A stretch of DNA of 19,521 nucleotides from Brevundimonas vancanneytii (GTDB taxonomy: Bacteria > Pseudomonadota > Alphaproteobacteria > Caulobacterales > Caulobacteraceae), in assembly GCA_945874855.1 (NCBI GenBank), contig CAMCIP010000011.1:1-19521 (forward strand). The letters run 5' to 3'. Of this stretch, positions 7,100 to 15,208 are shown piece by piece (positions within the stretch are counted from its first letter, which is position 1; every line of letters begins with the position of its first letter). The position numbers were made by a program, and so were the translations under genes. The notes under the pieces were generated by a model. The model was not told the DNA's origin. It saw only the letters and a list, made by a program, of their open reading frames with translations, and ran no database searches.

Positions 7100-8923
7100 A
7101 TGACCCGTTCGTTCTGGATCGCCGGAGCCGCCTTGTCGGCGCTCGCCCTGGCCGCCGCACCCGCTTCCGCCCAGTCGCTGCAGTTCGGCGCGCCGGCCGC
7201 GGGCGAGCTGAGCGCCGATGATCCCCTCACCCCGGACGGCCTGCGCCACGACGACTGGCGCTTCTCCACGCGCGACGGTCAACGGGTGGAACTGACCCTG
7301 CAGAGCGAGGCCTTCGACGCCTGGCTGGAGGTCTGGCCGGCCGACGCGGACCCCGAGGCCGGTCCGGTCCGGCAGAACGACGATGGCCTGTCCGGCACCG
7401 ATTCCCGCCTGCGCTACACGGCTTCGGGCGGAGACTGGATCGCCCGGGTGCGTGCCTTCGACGGGGAGGCGACCGGCGCCTATGTCCTGACCCTGACCCA
7501 GCGGCCGCCTGCCCCCCGTGCCCCGCGGCCGACCGCGACCCGAATCGGGGCGACGGTGAACGGTCAGCTTTCCGACCGGGATCCCGAGACGGCCGAGGGC
7601 CAGATCTTCGACGCCTACCGCCTGCGCCTGCGCGCCGGTGAGCGCCTGTTGCTGACCCTCACGTCCGACGCCTTTGATCCGGTCGTGCGCATCGGCACCC
7701 AGACCCGCGACGACTTCGCCGAACTGGCCATGAACGATGACGACGGTGCCGGACTGAACTCGCGTCTGGTGTTCGAGGCGCCCTCGACCGGCGACTACGT
7801 CATCCGCGTTTCCCCCCTGGCCGAAGGTCAGGGCGACTATGTCCTGACCCTGGCTGAAGCCCCGCCGCCCGCGGCTGCCGAGCCCCTGGCGTTCGGCGCT
7901 CCGGCCGCCGGCACGCTGGACGTCACGGACGGCCTCGACGCGGAGGGTCGCCAGACCGACGCCTGGGTGTTTCAGGGCACGGCCGGCATGCGCGTCCAGA
8001 TCGACATGATTTCGGGGGACTTCGACACCTATGTCGTGCTGCTGGCCGAGAGCGACCCGGCCACCGCCCTGGCCGAGGATGACGACGGGGGGCCGGAAGG
8101 CACCAACTCCCGCCTGTTCCACACCCTGCCTGCCGACGGGGCCTATCGCATCCAGGCCCGGTCCTTTGCGCCGGGCGGAACCGGGGCCTACGACCTGACG
8201 GTGATCGAGGCCGAGCCCGAACGGCCCGCACAGGCCCTCGCCTTCGGCGAGACCCTTCAGGGGGACATCGAGGCCGCCGATCCGCTGGACGGCGAGGGGC
8301 GGAACTTCGACGCCTTCGTCTTCACCGGGGCGGAGGGCCAGCGCATCCAGGCGATCGGCCGTTCGGGCGATTTCGACGTCTATCTGCGTATCGGCTCGGC
8401 CGACGGCGAGTTCAGCGAACTGGCGTCCGACGACGACGGCCTGGGCCAGGGCACGGATTCGCGCCTGAACTTCACCCTGCCGGCGGACGGCGACTATGTG
8501 ATGCGGCTGTCCCCGCTGGGAGCCGACGAGGACGGCCTCTATTCGCTGGAGCTGATCGACCGGGGCCCCAAGCCCGCGCCCGGCAGTCTGGTGGTCGGCG
8601 CCAGCGTGCGCGGAACCCTGACCGAGACCGATGACGCGGCCGCCGACGGCAGCTGGTTCGACAGCTATGCCTTTCATGCCAAGGCGGGCGAGGCTCTGAC
8701 CGTCACCCTCGCCGCCAATGCCTTCGACGCCTTCATCATCGTCGGCCGCGAGAAGGCGGACGGCGAGTTCGAGGTCCTCGGCAGCGACGACGATTCCCTC
8801 TCCGACACCCATGCCCGTCTCGAGTGGGAGGCGCCCGAGGACGGGACCTATGTCATCCGTGCCGGCAGCTTCGGGCCCTCGGAGGCCGGGGCCTATGTCC
8901 TGCGGCTGGAACCCACGCCCTGA
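7100..8923 (+). CDS. Secreted protein of five tandem PPC-like domains
   Basis: A 607-aa exported protein with a signal peptide (1-24, cut after ASA, mature start QSLQFG). The rest is five beta-sandwich repeats of about 110 residues resembling bacterial pre-peptidase C-terminal (PPC) domains, at about 26-135, 147-253, 261-370, 378-486 and 495-605. Each begins with a GxxxxGxL-type strand and contains a (D)AF/FD strand, an acidic loop (NDDGLSGTDSRL, NDDDGAGLNSRL, DDDGGPEGTNSRL, SDDDGLGQGTDSRL, SDDDSLSDTHARL) and a closing GxYxxR...GxYxLxL pair. The acidic loops suggest calcium binding, an inference. There is no protease or other catalytic domain and no membrane anchor or sorting signal. GAGGA nine bases before the ATG supports the start. 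It lies 84 bp before a second PPC gene and is probably co-transcribed with it. Periplasmic or extracellular binding or structural role; ligand unknown. Confidence 0.88.
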   Translation: MTRSFWIAGAALSALALAAAPASAQSLQFGAPAAGELSADDPLTPDGLRHDDWRFSTRDGQRVELTLQSEAFDAWLEVWPADADPEAGPVRQNDDGLSGTDSRLRYTASGGDWIARVRAFDGEATGAYVLTLTQRPPAPRAPRPTATRIGATVNGQLSDRDPETAEGQIFDAYRLRLRAGERLLLTLTSDAFDPVVRIGTQTRDDFAELAMNDDDGAGLNSRLVFEAPSTGDYVIRVSPLAEGQGDYVLTLAEAPPPAAAEPLAFGAPAAGTLDVTDGLDAEGRQTDAWVFQGTAGMRVQIDMISGDFDTYVVLLAESDPATALAEDDDGGPEGTNSRLFHTLPADGAYRIQARSFAPGGTGAYDLTVIEAEPERPAQALAFGETLQGDIEAADPLDGEGRNFDAFVFTGAEGQRIQAIGRSGDFDVYLRIGSADGEFSELASDDDGLGQGTDSRLNFTLPADGDYVMRLSPLGADEDGLYSLELIDRGPKPAPGSLVVGASVRGTLTETDDAAADGSWFDSYAFHAKAGEALTVTLAANAFDAFIIVGREKADGEFEVLGSDDDSLSDTHARLEWEAPEDGTYVIRAGSFGPSEAGAYVLRLEPTP

Positions 8924-9007
8924 TCGCCCGTCAGTCGTCGTCAGGTGACGTGTCGCCCGTTCCGGCCTAGCTTGCCGTCATGGGCGGATCGCGCCCCGGG
9001 AACCCTG

Positions 9008-9781
9008 ATGATGACACGTGCCGCTCTTTTCGCCGCCGCCGGCCTGGCCGCCCTGCTGACCGCCGGCGCCGCCTCGGCCCAAACGATCTCCGTGGGCCAG
9101 ACGGTCAGCGGGACCATCACCACCTCGGACGCCATGGTGGTAGAAGACAGCAGTCACTATGACTGCTGGGTTTTCCGGGCTCCGGCGGGCAACTACACCG
9201 TCGATTATCGGTCGAACGATTTCGACGCCTTTGTCGGCGTCGGCCGCGGCACGGACTGCGGCGTGCCGGTCGAGTTCTTCAACGACGACGGGGCTGGAAG
9301 CCTCGACTCGCACCTGGAGTTCGCCACCGACGGCGGGCCCTGGTTCATCAAGGCCAACACCCTCGAGGGCGGCGAGACCGGGGCCTACACCCTGACGCTT
9401 GTCGCCGGCGGCACGCCCGAGAGCGACGACATGGCTGACATGGCCGGCGAGGGCGGAGAGGACATGAGCTTCGCCGCCATCGACCAGCTGATGGCGATGG
9501 AGGGGGCCGACGTCCACATACTCAACGTCGTCTGCGCCGCCGTGGACACCCTTGACCTGATCTCCACCATGGAGAGCATGACCGAGGATCAACTGATGGC
9601 CCGCATTGAAGCGGGCGAACGGTTCACCACCGCGGCCCAGGCGTCAGGCCGTGCCCTCGGCTTCGCGCAGGAAGAGGTCGAGAACCAGATCGCCGAGTTC
9701 GGCGCCGCCATGCTGCTGGACCCGGAGATGGCGGTCGACGTGCCCAGCGCGCGGCAGGAATGCCTGGGTCTGGTCGGCTGA
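9008..9781 (+). CDS. Secreted single-PPC-domain protein with helical C-terminal region
   Basis: A 257-aa exported protein. Signal peptide 1-24 (cut after ASA, mature QTISVG), one PPC-like domain at about 26-133 with the same signatures as its neighbour (FDAFVGVG, NDDGAGSLDSHLEF, GAYTLTL), an acidic Met-rich linker (about 138-153), then a helical region (about 155-255) that I do not recognise. Four Cys are present, two in the PPC domain (53, 84) and two in the C-terminal region (176, 252), which could form one disulfide per domain in the periplasm. The start is the first of two adjacent ATGs (9008, 9011), with GGGA a few bases upstream; the frame opens further upstream (8945) but that segment lacks signal-peptide character. 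It is probably a divergent paralogue of the five-repeat gene just upstream. Function unknown. Confidence 0.85.
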   Translation: MMTRAALFAAAGLAALLTAGAASAQTISVGQTVSGTITTSDAMVVEDSSHYDCWVFRAPAGNYTVDYRSNDFDAFVGVGRGTDCGVPVEFFNDDGAGSLDSHLEFATDGGPWFIKANTLEGGETGAYTLTLVAGGTPESDDMADMAGEGGEDMSFAAIDQLMAMEGADVHILNVVCAAVDTLDLISTMESMTEDQLMARIEAGERFTTAAQASGRALGFAQEEVENQIAEFGAAMLLDPEMAVDVPSARQECLGLVG

Positions 9782-9823
9782 GGCTCCGACCGGCCGTCGG
9801 GCGAAGGCGACCGAGCCTCAGCC
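9776..9823. terminator. Inverted repeat spanning two convergent stop codons, candidate bidirectional terminator
   Basis: GGCTGAGGCTC (9776-9786) and GAGCCTCAGCC (9813-9823) are a perfect 11-bp inverted repeat. The left arm contains the TGA of the PPC gene (9779-9781) and the right arm contains the reverse-strand TGA of hutH (9818-9820). An inner CCGAC/GTCGG pair (9786-9790 and 9796-9800) could stack a second small hairpin in the loop. There is no T-run on either strand, so classic intrinsic termination is uncertain. Confidence 0.5.
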
Positions 9824-11347
9824 CGACGGCAGCAGCCCCGGCGTGAACGCCCGCCACAGGCCCGCCCGTACCTGGTCTGTCGCCCGGGCGATGTCCGGGG
9901 CGAAGAAGTGATCCGAGCCATACTCGGCCGCCGCCAGCCGCACATGGGCAAAGGCGCGCTCCAGCGCCGGCGAACTGGTCAGCGGCCGGTGGAACTCCAG
10001 CCCCTGGGCGGCGGCCAGCAGTTCGATGCCGACGACGGTCGCCGCGTTCTCGGCCATCTCCAGCAGCCGCCGCGCCCCGTGGGTGGCCATGGAGACGTGG
10101 TCCTCCTGGTTGGCGCTGGTCGGCACCGTGTCGACGCTGCACGGGTGGCTCATCATCCGGTTCTCGGCGACCAGGGCGGCGGCGGTCACCTGGGCGATCA
10201 TGAAGCCGGAGTTCAGCCCGCTCTCGCGCACCAGAAAGGCCGGCAGGTCGCTCATCTTGGGGTCGACCAGGATGGAGGTCCGCCGCTCCGACAGATTGCC
10301 GATCTCGCACAGGGCCATCGCCAGCTGGTCGGCGGCGAAGGCCACCGGCTCGGCGTGGAAATTGCCGCCGGAGATGACCTCGTCGTCGGCCGCGAAGACC
10401 AGCGGATTGTCGGTCACGGCATTGGCCTCGCGCGCCAGTGTCGTCGCGGCGGTCCGCATCAGGTCCAGCACCGCCCCCATGACCTGCGGCTGGCAGCGCA
10501 GGGAATAGGGGTCCTGCACCTTGGCGTCGCCGTCGCGGTGGCTGTCCCGGATGGCCGAGCCTGCCATCAGTCCGCGCAGGGTCGCGGCCACGTCGATCTG
10601 CCCGGGCTGGCCGCGCAGGGCGTGGATGCGCGGATCGAACGGGGCGTCCGACCCCTTCAGGGCGTCGACCGACAGGGCCCCGGCCACGAGCGCCCCGGCG
10701 AAGGCATCTTCGGTCGCGAACAGGCCGGCGAGCGCGAGCGCCGTGGAACACTGGGTCCCGTTCAGCAGGGCCAGCCCTTCCTTGGGCCCGAGGGTCAGGG
10801 GCGTGCGTCCGACGTGGGCCATGGCCTCGGCGGCACCCACAACCCGGTCACTGATCCAGGCCTCGCCCACGCCGATCAGGACGCAGCTCATGTGCGCCAG
10901 CGGGGCCAGATCGCCCGAGGCCCCGACCGAGCCCTTGGACGGTACGCAGGGCAGGACGTCGGCGCCGACCAGCTCGATCAGGGCCTGCAGGGTGTCCCGC
11001 CGCACGCCGGACGCCCCCCGCGACAGGCCGGCGATCTTCAGCACCATCATCAGCCGGGTCACGCCGGGCGAGAGCAGGGGCCCGACGCCGCAGGCATGGC
11101 TGAGCACGAGATTGCGCTGCAAGGTCTCCAGATCCCCGCGCGCGATCGAGGTATTGGCCAGCAGGCCGAAGCCCGTGTTGACGCCATAGACGGTGCGCCC
11201 CTCGGCCACGATCCGCGCCACCGTGGCCGCCCCGGCCTCCACGTCCGCCCATGCCGCCGGCGTGAGTTCCACGGTCACGGGCCCGCCGAGGACCGTGCGC
11301 AGCTGGTCGAGGGTCAGGGGGGCGTCCCCGAGGGTGATGTGGGTCAT
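9818..11347 (-). CDS. hutH: Histidine ammonia-lyase (histidase)
   Basis: First step of histidine breakdown: non-oxidative removal of ammonia from L-histidine to give urocanate, in the cytoplasm. The 509-aa protein carries the MIO-forming triad Ala143-Ser144-Gly145 in GSVGASGDLAPLAHMS, the catalytic Tyr54 in VYGVNTGFG, and further lyase signatures QDPYSLRCQPQVMG, NAVTDNPL and GGNFHAEP. I use the ATG at 11347; a GTG two codons upstream (11353) is also in frame but has a worse distance to any purine run. It follows hutU directly, with only seven bases between the hutU stop and this ATG, so the two are surely one transcript. Its stop codon lies in the arm of an inverted repeat shared with the convergent PPC gene. 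Confidence 0.97.
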   Translation of the reverse strand: MTHITLGDAPLTLDQLRTVLGGPVTVELTPAAWADVEAGAATVARIVAEGRTVYGVNTGFGLLANTSIARGDLETLQRNLVLSHACGVGPLLSPGVTRLMMVLKIAGLSRGASGVRRDTLQALIELVGADVLPCVPSKGSVGASGDLAPLAHMSCVLIGVGEAWISDRVVGAAEAMAHVGRTPLTLGPKEGLALLNGTQCSTALALAGLFATEDAFAGALVAGALSVDALKGSDAPFDPRIHALRGQPGQIDVAATLRGLMAGSAIRDSHRDGDAKVQDPYSLRCQPQVMGAVLDLMRTAATTLAREANAVTDNPLVFAADDEVISGGNFHAEPVAFAADQLAMALCEIGNLSERRTSILVDPKMSDLPAFLVRESGLNSGFMIAQVTAAALVAENRMMSHPCSVDTVPTSANQEDHVSMATHGARRLLEMAENAATVVGIELLAAAQGLEFHRPLTSSPALERAFAHVRLAAAEYGSDHFFAPDIARATDQVRAGLWRAFTPGLLPSG

Positions 11348-11354
11348 GGTCACT

Positions 11355-13025
11355 TCACCCCAGGCTCGGCAGGTTCAGGTCGTTGTCGCGCGCGGCATCC
11401 CGGGCGATCTCATATCCCGCGTCGGCGTGGCGCATGACGCCGGTGGCCGGGTCGTTCCACAGCACGCGCGCCAGCCGCTTCGCCGCTTCCGGGGTGCCGT
11501 CGGCGACCACGACCACGCCGGAGTGCTGGGAATAGCCCATGCCGACCCCGCCGCCGTGGTGCAGCGACACCCAGCCGGCACCCGAGGCCACATTGAGCAG
11601 GGCATTCAGCAGCGGCCAGTCGGACACGGCGTCCGAGCCGTCCAGCATGGCCTCGGTCTCGCGGTTCGGACTGGCGACCGAGCCGGAGTCGAGATGATCG
11701 CGGCCGATCACGATCGGGGCCTTGAGCTCGCCCGACGCCACCATATCGTTGAACATCAGCCCGACCCGGTGCCGGTCGCCCAGCCCGATCCAGCAGATCC
11801 GCGCCGGCAGGCCCTGGAAGGCGATCCGGTCCTGCGCCATGTCGATCCAGCGGTGCAGGCCGGCGTCGTCCGGGAACAGCCGCTTCATCGCCGCGTCGGT
11901 GCGGTGGATGTCTTCCGGATCGCCCGACAGGGCGGCCCAGCGGAACGGCCCGACGCCGCGGCAGAACAGCGGCCGGACATAGGCCGGCACGAAGCCCGGG
12001 AAGTCGAAGGCCCTCTCCACCCCCGCGTCCTTGGCCACCTGGCGGATGTTGTTGCCATAGTCGGTCACGGGAATGCCCAGGGCCTGGAAGTCCAGCAGGG
12101 CCTGGACGTGCACGGCGCAGGACTGGCGCGCCGCCGCCTCGACGGTCGCCGGGTCGGACTCGCGCATCTGCTCCCACTGCGCCACCGTCCAGCCGGCGGG
12201 CAGATAGCCGTTGACCAGGTCGTGGGCGCTGGTCTGGTCGGTGACGAAGTCGGGCCGCACCCCGCGCGCCAGAAGTTCAGGCAGGATCTCCGCCGCATTG
12301 CCCAACAGGCCGACAGATATGGGTTTCCTGTCCCGGTTCGCCGTCGCGATCAGGTCCAGGGCGGCGTCCAGGCTTTCGGCCATGACGTCGAGGTACCGGG
12401 TCTTCAGCCGCATGTCGATCCGGCTGCGCTGGCACTCGATGGCGAGGCACGACGCGCCCGCCATGGTCGCCGCCAGCGGCTGGGCCCCGCCCATGCCCCC
12501 GAGGCCCGCGGTCAGGATCCAGCGGCCCGACCAGTCGCCCCCGAAATGCCGGCGTCCCGCCTCCATGAAGGTCTCATAGGTGCCCTGAACGATGCCCTGG
12601 GTGCCGATGTAGATCCACGATCCGGCGGTCATCTGGCCGTACATGGCCAGGCCCTTGCGATCCAGTTCGTGGAAATGCTCCCAGGTCGCCCATTTGGGCA
12701 CCAGGTTGGAGTTGGCGATCAGCACCCGCGGCGCGTCCTCATGGGTGCGGAACACCCCCACCGGCTTGCCCGACTGGACCAGCAGGGTCTCGTCCGGCGC
12801 CAGGGTCTGCAGTTCGGCCACGATGCGGTCGAAACTGTCCCAGTCGCGGGCCGCCTTGCCGATGCCGCCATAGACGACCAGGTCCTGCGGCCGCTCGGCC
12901 ACCTCCGGATCGAGGTTGTTCATCAGCATCCGCATCGCCGCCTCGGCGGTCCAGGTGCGGCAGGTCCGTTCGGGGCCGCGCGGGCTGCGGATGACGCGCG
13001 CGTTCGGGGTCGGTTGTCGTTCCAT
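11355..13025 (-). CDS. hutU: Urocanate hydratase (urocanase)
   Basis: Second step of histidine breakdown: NAD+-dependent hydration of urocanate to 4-imidazolone-5-propionate. The 556-aa product is full length. Signatures: NNLDPEVAERP (36-46), VVYGGIGKAARDW (50-62), GQMTAGSWIYIGTQGIVQGT (130-149), GLGGMGGAQPLA (174-185, NAD region), YGNNIR (323-328), FCRGVGPFRW (354-363) and ICWIGLGDRHR (410-420) with Cys411, equivalent to the conserved active-site cysteine. The start at 13025 gives the usual N-terminus with VIRSPRG; upstream in-frame ATGs lie inside hutG on the other strand and add nothing family-like. It begins only 25 bp from the divergent hutG start, so its promoter must lie at least partly in the hutG coding region. 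hutH follows directly. Confidence 0.97.
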   Translation of the reverse strand: MERQPTPNARVIRSPRGPERTCRTWTAEAAMRMLMNNLDPEVAERPQDLVVYGGIGKAARDWDSFDRIVAELQTLAPDETLLVQSGKPVGVFRTHEDAPRVLIANSNLVPKWATWEHFHELDRKGLAMYGQMTAGSWIYIGTQGIVQGTYETFMEAGRRHFGGDWSGRWILTAGLGGMGGAQPLAATMAGASCLAIECQRSRIDMRLKTRYLDVMAESLDAALDLIATANRDRKPISVGLLGNAAEILPELLARGVRPDFVTDQTSAHDLVNGYLPAGWTVAQWEQMRESDPATVEAAARQSCAVHVQALLDFQALGIPVTDYGNNIRQVAKDAGVERAFDFPGFVPAYVRPLFCRGVGPFRWAALSGDPEDIHRTDAAMKRLFPDDAGLHRWIDMAQDRIAFQGLPARICWIGLGDRHRVGLMFNDMVASGELKAPIVIGRDHLDSGSVASPNRETEAMLDGSDAVSDWPLLNALLNVASGAGWVSLHHGGGVGMGYSQHSGVVVVADGTPEAAKRLARVLWNDPATGVMRHADAGYEIARDAARDNDLNLPSLG

Positions 13026-13042
13026 GGCCGCGTCTCTACGCT
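13014..13042 (+). promoter_or_regulatory. Possible promoter for hutG-hutI
   Basis: TTGTCG (13014-13019) and TACGCT (13037-13042) are spaced by 17 bp. The -35 is close to the alphaproteobacterial TTGACG; the -10 is poor. Transcription would start almost at the hutG ATG (13051), which has no visible ribosome site, so the message could be leaderless. The element overlaps the first codons of divergent hutU. Speculative. Confidence 0.2.
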
Positions 13043-13050
13043 GCGACACC

Positions 13051-13947
13051 ATGTCCATGGAAGCCTCAGAAGCGCTGGGTTGGCGTTCCGTCGCCGACCT
13101 GATCGGCGACCGACCCGATGCCCGCGTCGCCCTGGTCGGGGCCCCGCTGAACGAGCGGTCGCTGACGCCCGGTCGCTGCGATCTCGCGCCCCGGGCCCTG
13201 CGCGCCGTCCTGCCGCGCTTTTCGACATATGACCTCGAGACGCAGCTGGAGCTGGCCACGGCCGTCCATGACGCCGGCGATGTGCCGCTAAAGGCGGTGA
13301 CGCCCGCCGACGCCTTCGCCCCCGTTCGCGACGCGGTGGCGGGGCAGTCACACCGCGACCTGACCGTCCTGATCGGCGGCAACAATGCCGTTACCCGCCC
13401 CGGGGTGCACGGGCTGGGGCTGGCGCGCGTCGGCCTGCTGACGCTGGACGCCCATTTCGACCTGCGTGACCTCGATCAGGGCCTGACCAACGGCAATCCG
13501 GTCCGCGCCCTTCTGGCCGACGGTCTGGACGGCGCCCGCATCAGCCAGCTGGGCCTGGCCCCCTTCGCCAATACCCGTCGCGCCCATGAGACGGCGCTGA
13601 CCGCGGGCATCACCGTGCGCACCGCCGCCGACTGCCGCGCCCGGGGTCTGGCGGCCCTCGTGGCCGAGGAACTCGATCGCCTCGCCGGCCTTGTGGATCG
13701 AATCTACGTTGACTTCGACATCGACGTGATCGACCGCAGCCAGTGGCCGGCCAGTCCCGGCGCCCGCCCTGGCGGCGTGCCCGCCCCGGACTTTTTCGCC
13801 GCCGCCCGCGTGGTCGGGGCCCACCCCGGGGTTCACGCCGTCGACCTGACCGAATGGGATCCGTCGCTGGAGATCGGCGACCTCGGCGCCCTGACCGCGG
13901 GCCGTTGGCTCTGCGAGCTGCTGGCGGGCTTCCAGTCCCGTGGCTGA
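13051..13947 (+). CDS. hutG: Formimidoylglutamase, arginase/ureohydrolase family
   Basis: Final hut step: hydrolysis of N-formimidoyl-L-glutamate to glutamate and formamide by a manganese ureohydrolase. The 298-aa protein has the family's DAHFD (133-137) and DFDIDVID (221-228) metal-binding motifs, plus TNGNPVRALL and RFSTY, which are typical of formimidoylglutamases rather than agmatinases. The usual GGDH metal motif (GGDN in many formimidoylglutamases) reads GGNN at 109-112, so an Asp to Asn change is added to the loss of the His ligand. Position next to hutI and divergent from hutU supports the assignment over arginase. ATGs at 13051 and 13057 are both possible starts; neither has a clear Shine-Dalgarno. 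It overlaps hutI by eight bases, so the two are co-transcribed. Confidence 0.88.
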   Translation: MSMEASEALGWRSVADLIGDRPDARVALVGAPLNERSLTPGRCDLAPRALRAVLPRFSTYDLETQLELATAVHDAGDVPLKAVTPADAFAPVRDAVAGQSHRDLTVLIGGNNAVTRPGVHGLGLARVGLLTLDAHFDLRDLDQGLTNGNPVRALLADGLDGARISQLGLAPFANTRRAHETALTAGITVRTAADCRARGLAALVAEELDRLAGLVDRIYVDFDIDVIDRSQWPASPGARPGGVPAPDFFAAARVVGAHPGVHAVDLTEWDPSLEIGDLGALTAGRWLCELLAGFQSRG

Positions 13948-15151
13948 GCGGTTCGACCTGCTGCTGACCGACTGCCGTCTGGCGACCATGGCGCAAGGCG
14001 GCGGGCCCTGGGGCGCGATCGAGGACGGGGCGATCCTGATCCGCGACGGCCGCCTCGCCTGGGTCGGGCCCCGCGCCGACCTGCCGGCCCATGACGCGGC
14101 CCGGACCGAGCGGCTGGGTGGCCGCTGGGTCACGCCCGGCCTGATCGACTGCCACACCCATCTGGTGTTCGGCGGGAACCGCGCGCACGAGTTCGAGCGC
14201 CGTCTGACCGGCGTCCCCTATGAGCAGATCGCACGCGAGGGCGGCGGCATCGTCTCGACCATGACCGCCACGCGCGCGGCCCCGGAAGACGACCTGCTGG
14301 CCTCGGCGCTGGACCGGCTCTCGGGCCTGACGGCGACGGGCGTCACCACGGTGGAGATCAAGTCGGGCTATGGGCTGAACCTGGACGACGAGCTGAAGAT
14401 GCTGCGGGTCGCGCGGCGCGTCGGCGCGGCGGGCGGCGTCCGGGTCTCGACCAGCTTCCTCGGCCTGCACGCCCTGCCGCCGGAGCATCGCGAAAGCCGT
14501 AGCGCCTATGTCGACCTGATGATCGACGAGGTCCTGCCCGCGGCCCATGCCGAGGGTCTGGTCGACGCGGTCGACGCCTACTGCGAGCCCATCGCCTTCA
14601 CCCGCGACGAGGTTGCCCGCCTGTTCGACAGGGCCCGGTCTCTGGGCCTGCCGGTGAAGCTGCACGCGGACCAGCTGTCGAACGGGGGAGGGGGGGCTCT
14701 GGCCGCCGCCCACGGCGCCCTGTCCGCCGACCATGTCGAGCACATCGATGAGGCCGGTGTGGTCGCCATGGCCGCCAGCGGGACCGTCGCCGTCCTGCTG
14801 CCGGGGGCCTTTCTGATGCTGCGCGAGACCACCCCGCCACCGGTCGACCTGTTCCGTCGCCACGGCGTCGCCATGGCTGTGGCCACGGACTGCAACCCCG
14901 GCACCTCGCCGCTGGCCAGCATGACCGCGGCGCTTAACCTCGCCTGCGTCCAGTTCCGCCTGACGCCGGAAGAGGCCGTGGCCGGGGCCACCCGCCACGC
15001 CGCCGCCGCCCTGGGGCTTTCGGCCGAAATCGGCACACTGGAGGCCGGCAAGGCAGCGGACCTCGCGGCCTGGGACGTCGAGCGCCCGGCCGAGCTCTGC
15101 TACTGGCTGGGCAAGCCCCTGCTGCACCGTCGCTGGCGCGCCGGAGTCTGA
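13940..15151 (+). CDS. hutI: Imidazolonepropionase
   Basis: Third hut step: hydrolytic opening of 4-imidazolone-5-propionate to N-formimidoyl-L-glutamate by a metal-dependent amidohydrolase. The 403-aa protein starts with an amidohydrolase beta-sandwich and has PGLIDCHTHLVFGGNR (66-81; His72 and His74 bind metal), REGGGIVST, EIKSGYGL, SFLGLHALPPEH, KLHADQLSNGGG (240-251; His242), LLPGAFLMLRET and ATDCNPGTS (315-323; Asp317). The start is a GTG that overlaps the last eight bases of hutG, which implies translational coupling. No HutF-type deiminase is present here, in agreement with the direct formimidoylglutamase route. A PYROXD2-like oxidoreductase begins 57 bp downstream on the same strand. 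Confidence 0.96.
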   Translation: MAERFDLLLTDCRLATMAQGGGPWGAIEDGAILIRDGRLAWVGPRADLPAHDAARTERLGGRWVTPGLIDCHTHLVFGGNRAHEFERRLTGVPYEQIAREGGGIVSTMTATRAAPEDDLLASALDRLSGLTATGVTTVEIKSGYGLNLDDELKMLRVARRVGAAGGVRVSTSFLGLHALPPEHRESRSAYVDLMIDEVLPAAHAEGLVDAVDAYCEPIAFTRDEVARLFDRARSLGLPVKLHADQLSNGGGGALAAAHGALSADHVEHIDEAGVVAMAASGTVAVLLPGAFLMLRETTPPPVDLFRRHGVAMAVATDCNPGTSPLASMTAALNLACVQFRLTPEEAVAGATRHAAAALGLSAEIGTLEAGKAADLAAWDVERPAELCYWLGKPLLHRRWRAGV

Positions 15152-15189
15152 TCGACCGGCTGGCGGCGGAGGTCCGGCATGCTAGACGC

Positions 15190-15203
15190 CTCCCATCAGG
15201 GAG
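15190..15203 (+). promoter_or_regulatory. Ribosome site in a small hairpin before the FAD oxidoreductase
   Basis: GGGAG (15199-15203) lies five bases before the ATG at 15209 and is the best ribosome site for this start. CTCCC (15190-15194) just upstream is its exact complement, with an ATCA loop, so the mRNA could fold to mask the site. A five-base stem can occur by chance in GC-rich DNA. Confidence 0.35.
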
Positions 15204-15208
15204 TGTCC

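Noticed and set aside
6005..8812. A very long open minus-strand frame opposite the PPC-repeat gene and across folD
   Set aside because: It lies antisense to two well-supported genes, and its translation is biased to Gly, Arg, Gln and Val with no domain. Such frames arise because stop codons are rare in high-GC DNA.
9908..13232. Long plus-strand open frames opposite hutH and hutU
   Set aside because: Antisense to complete hut enzymes; composition is typical of shadow frames and no motif is present.
13051..13947. Arginase or agmatinase identity for the ureohydrolase gene
   Set aside because: TNGNPVRALL and RFSTY features and the position with hutI, hutU and hutH favour formimidoylglutamase.
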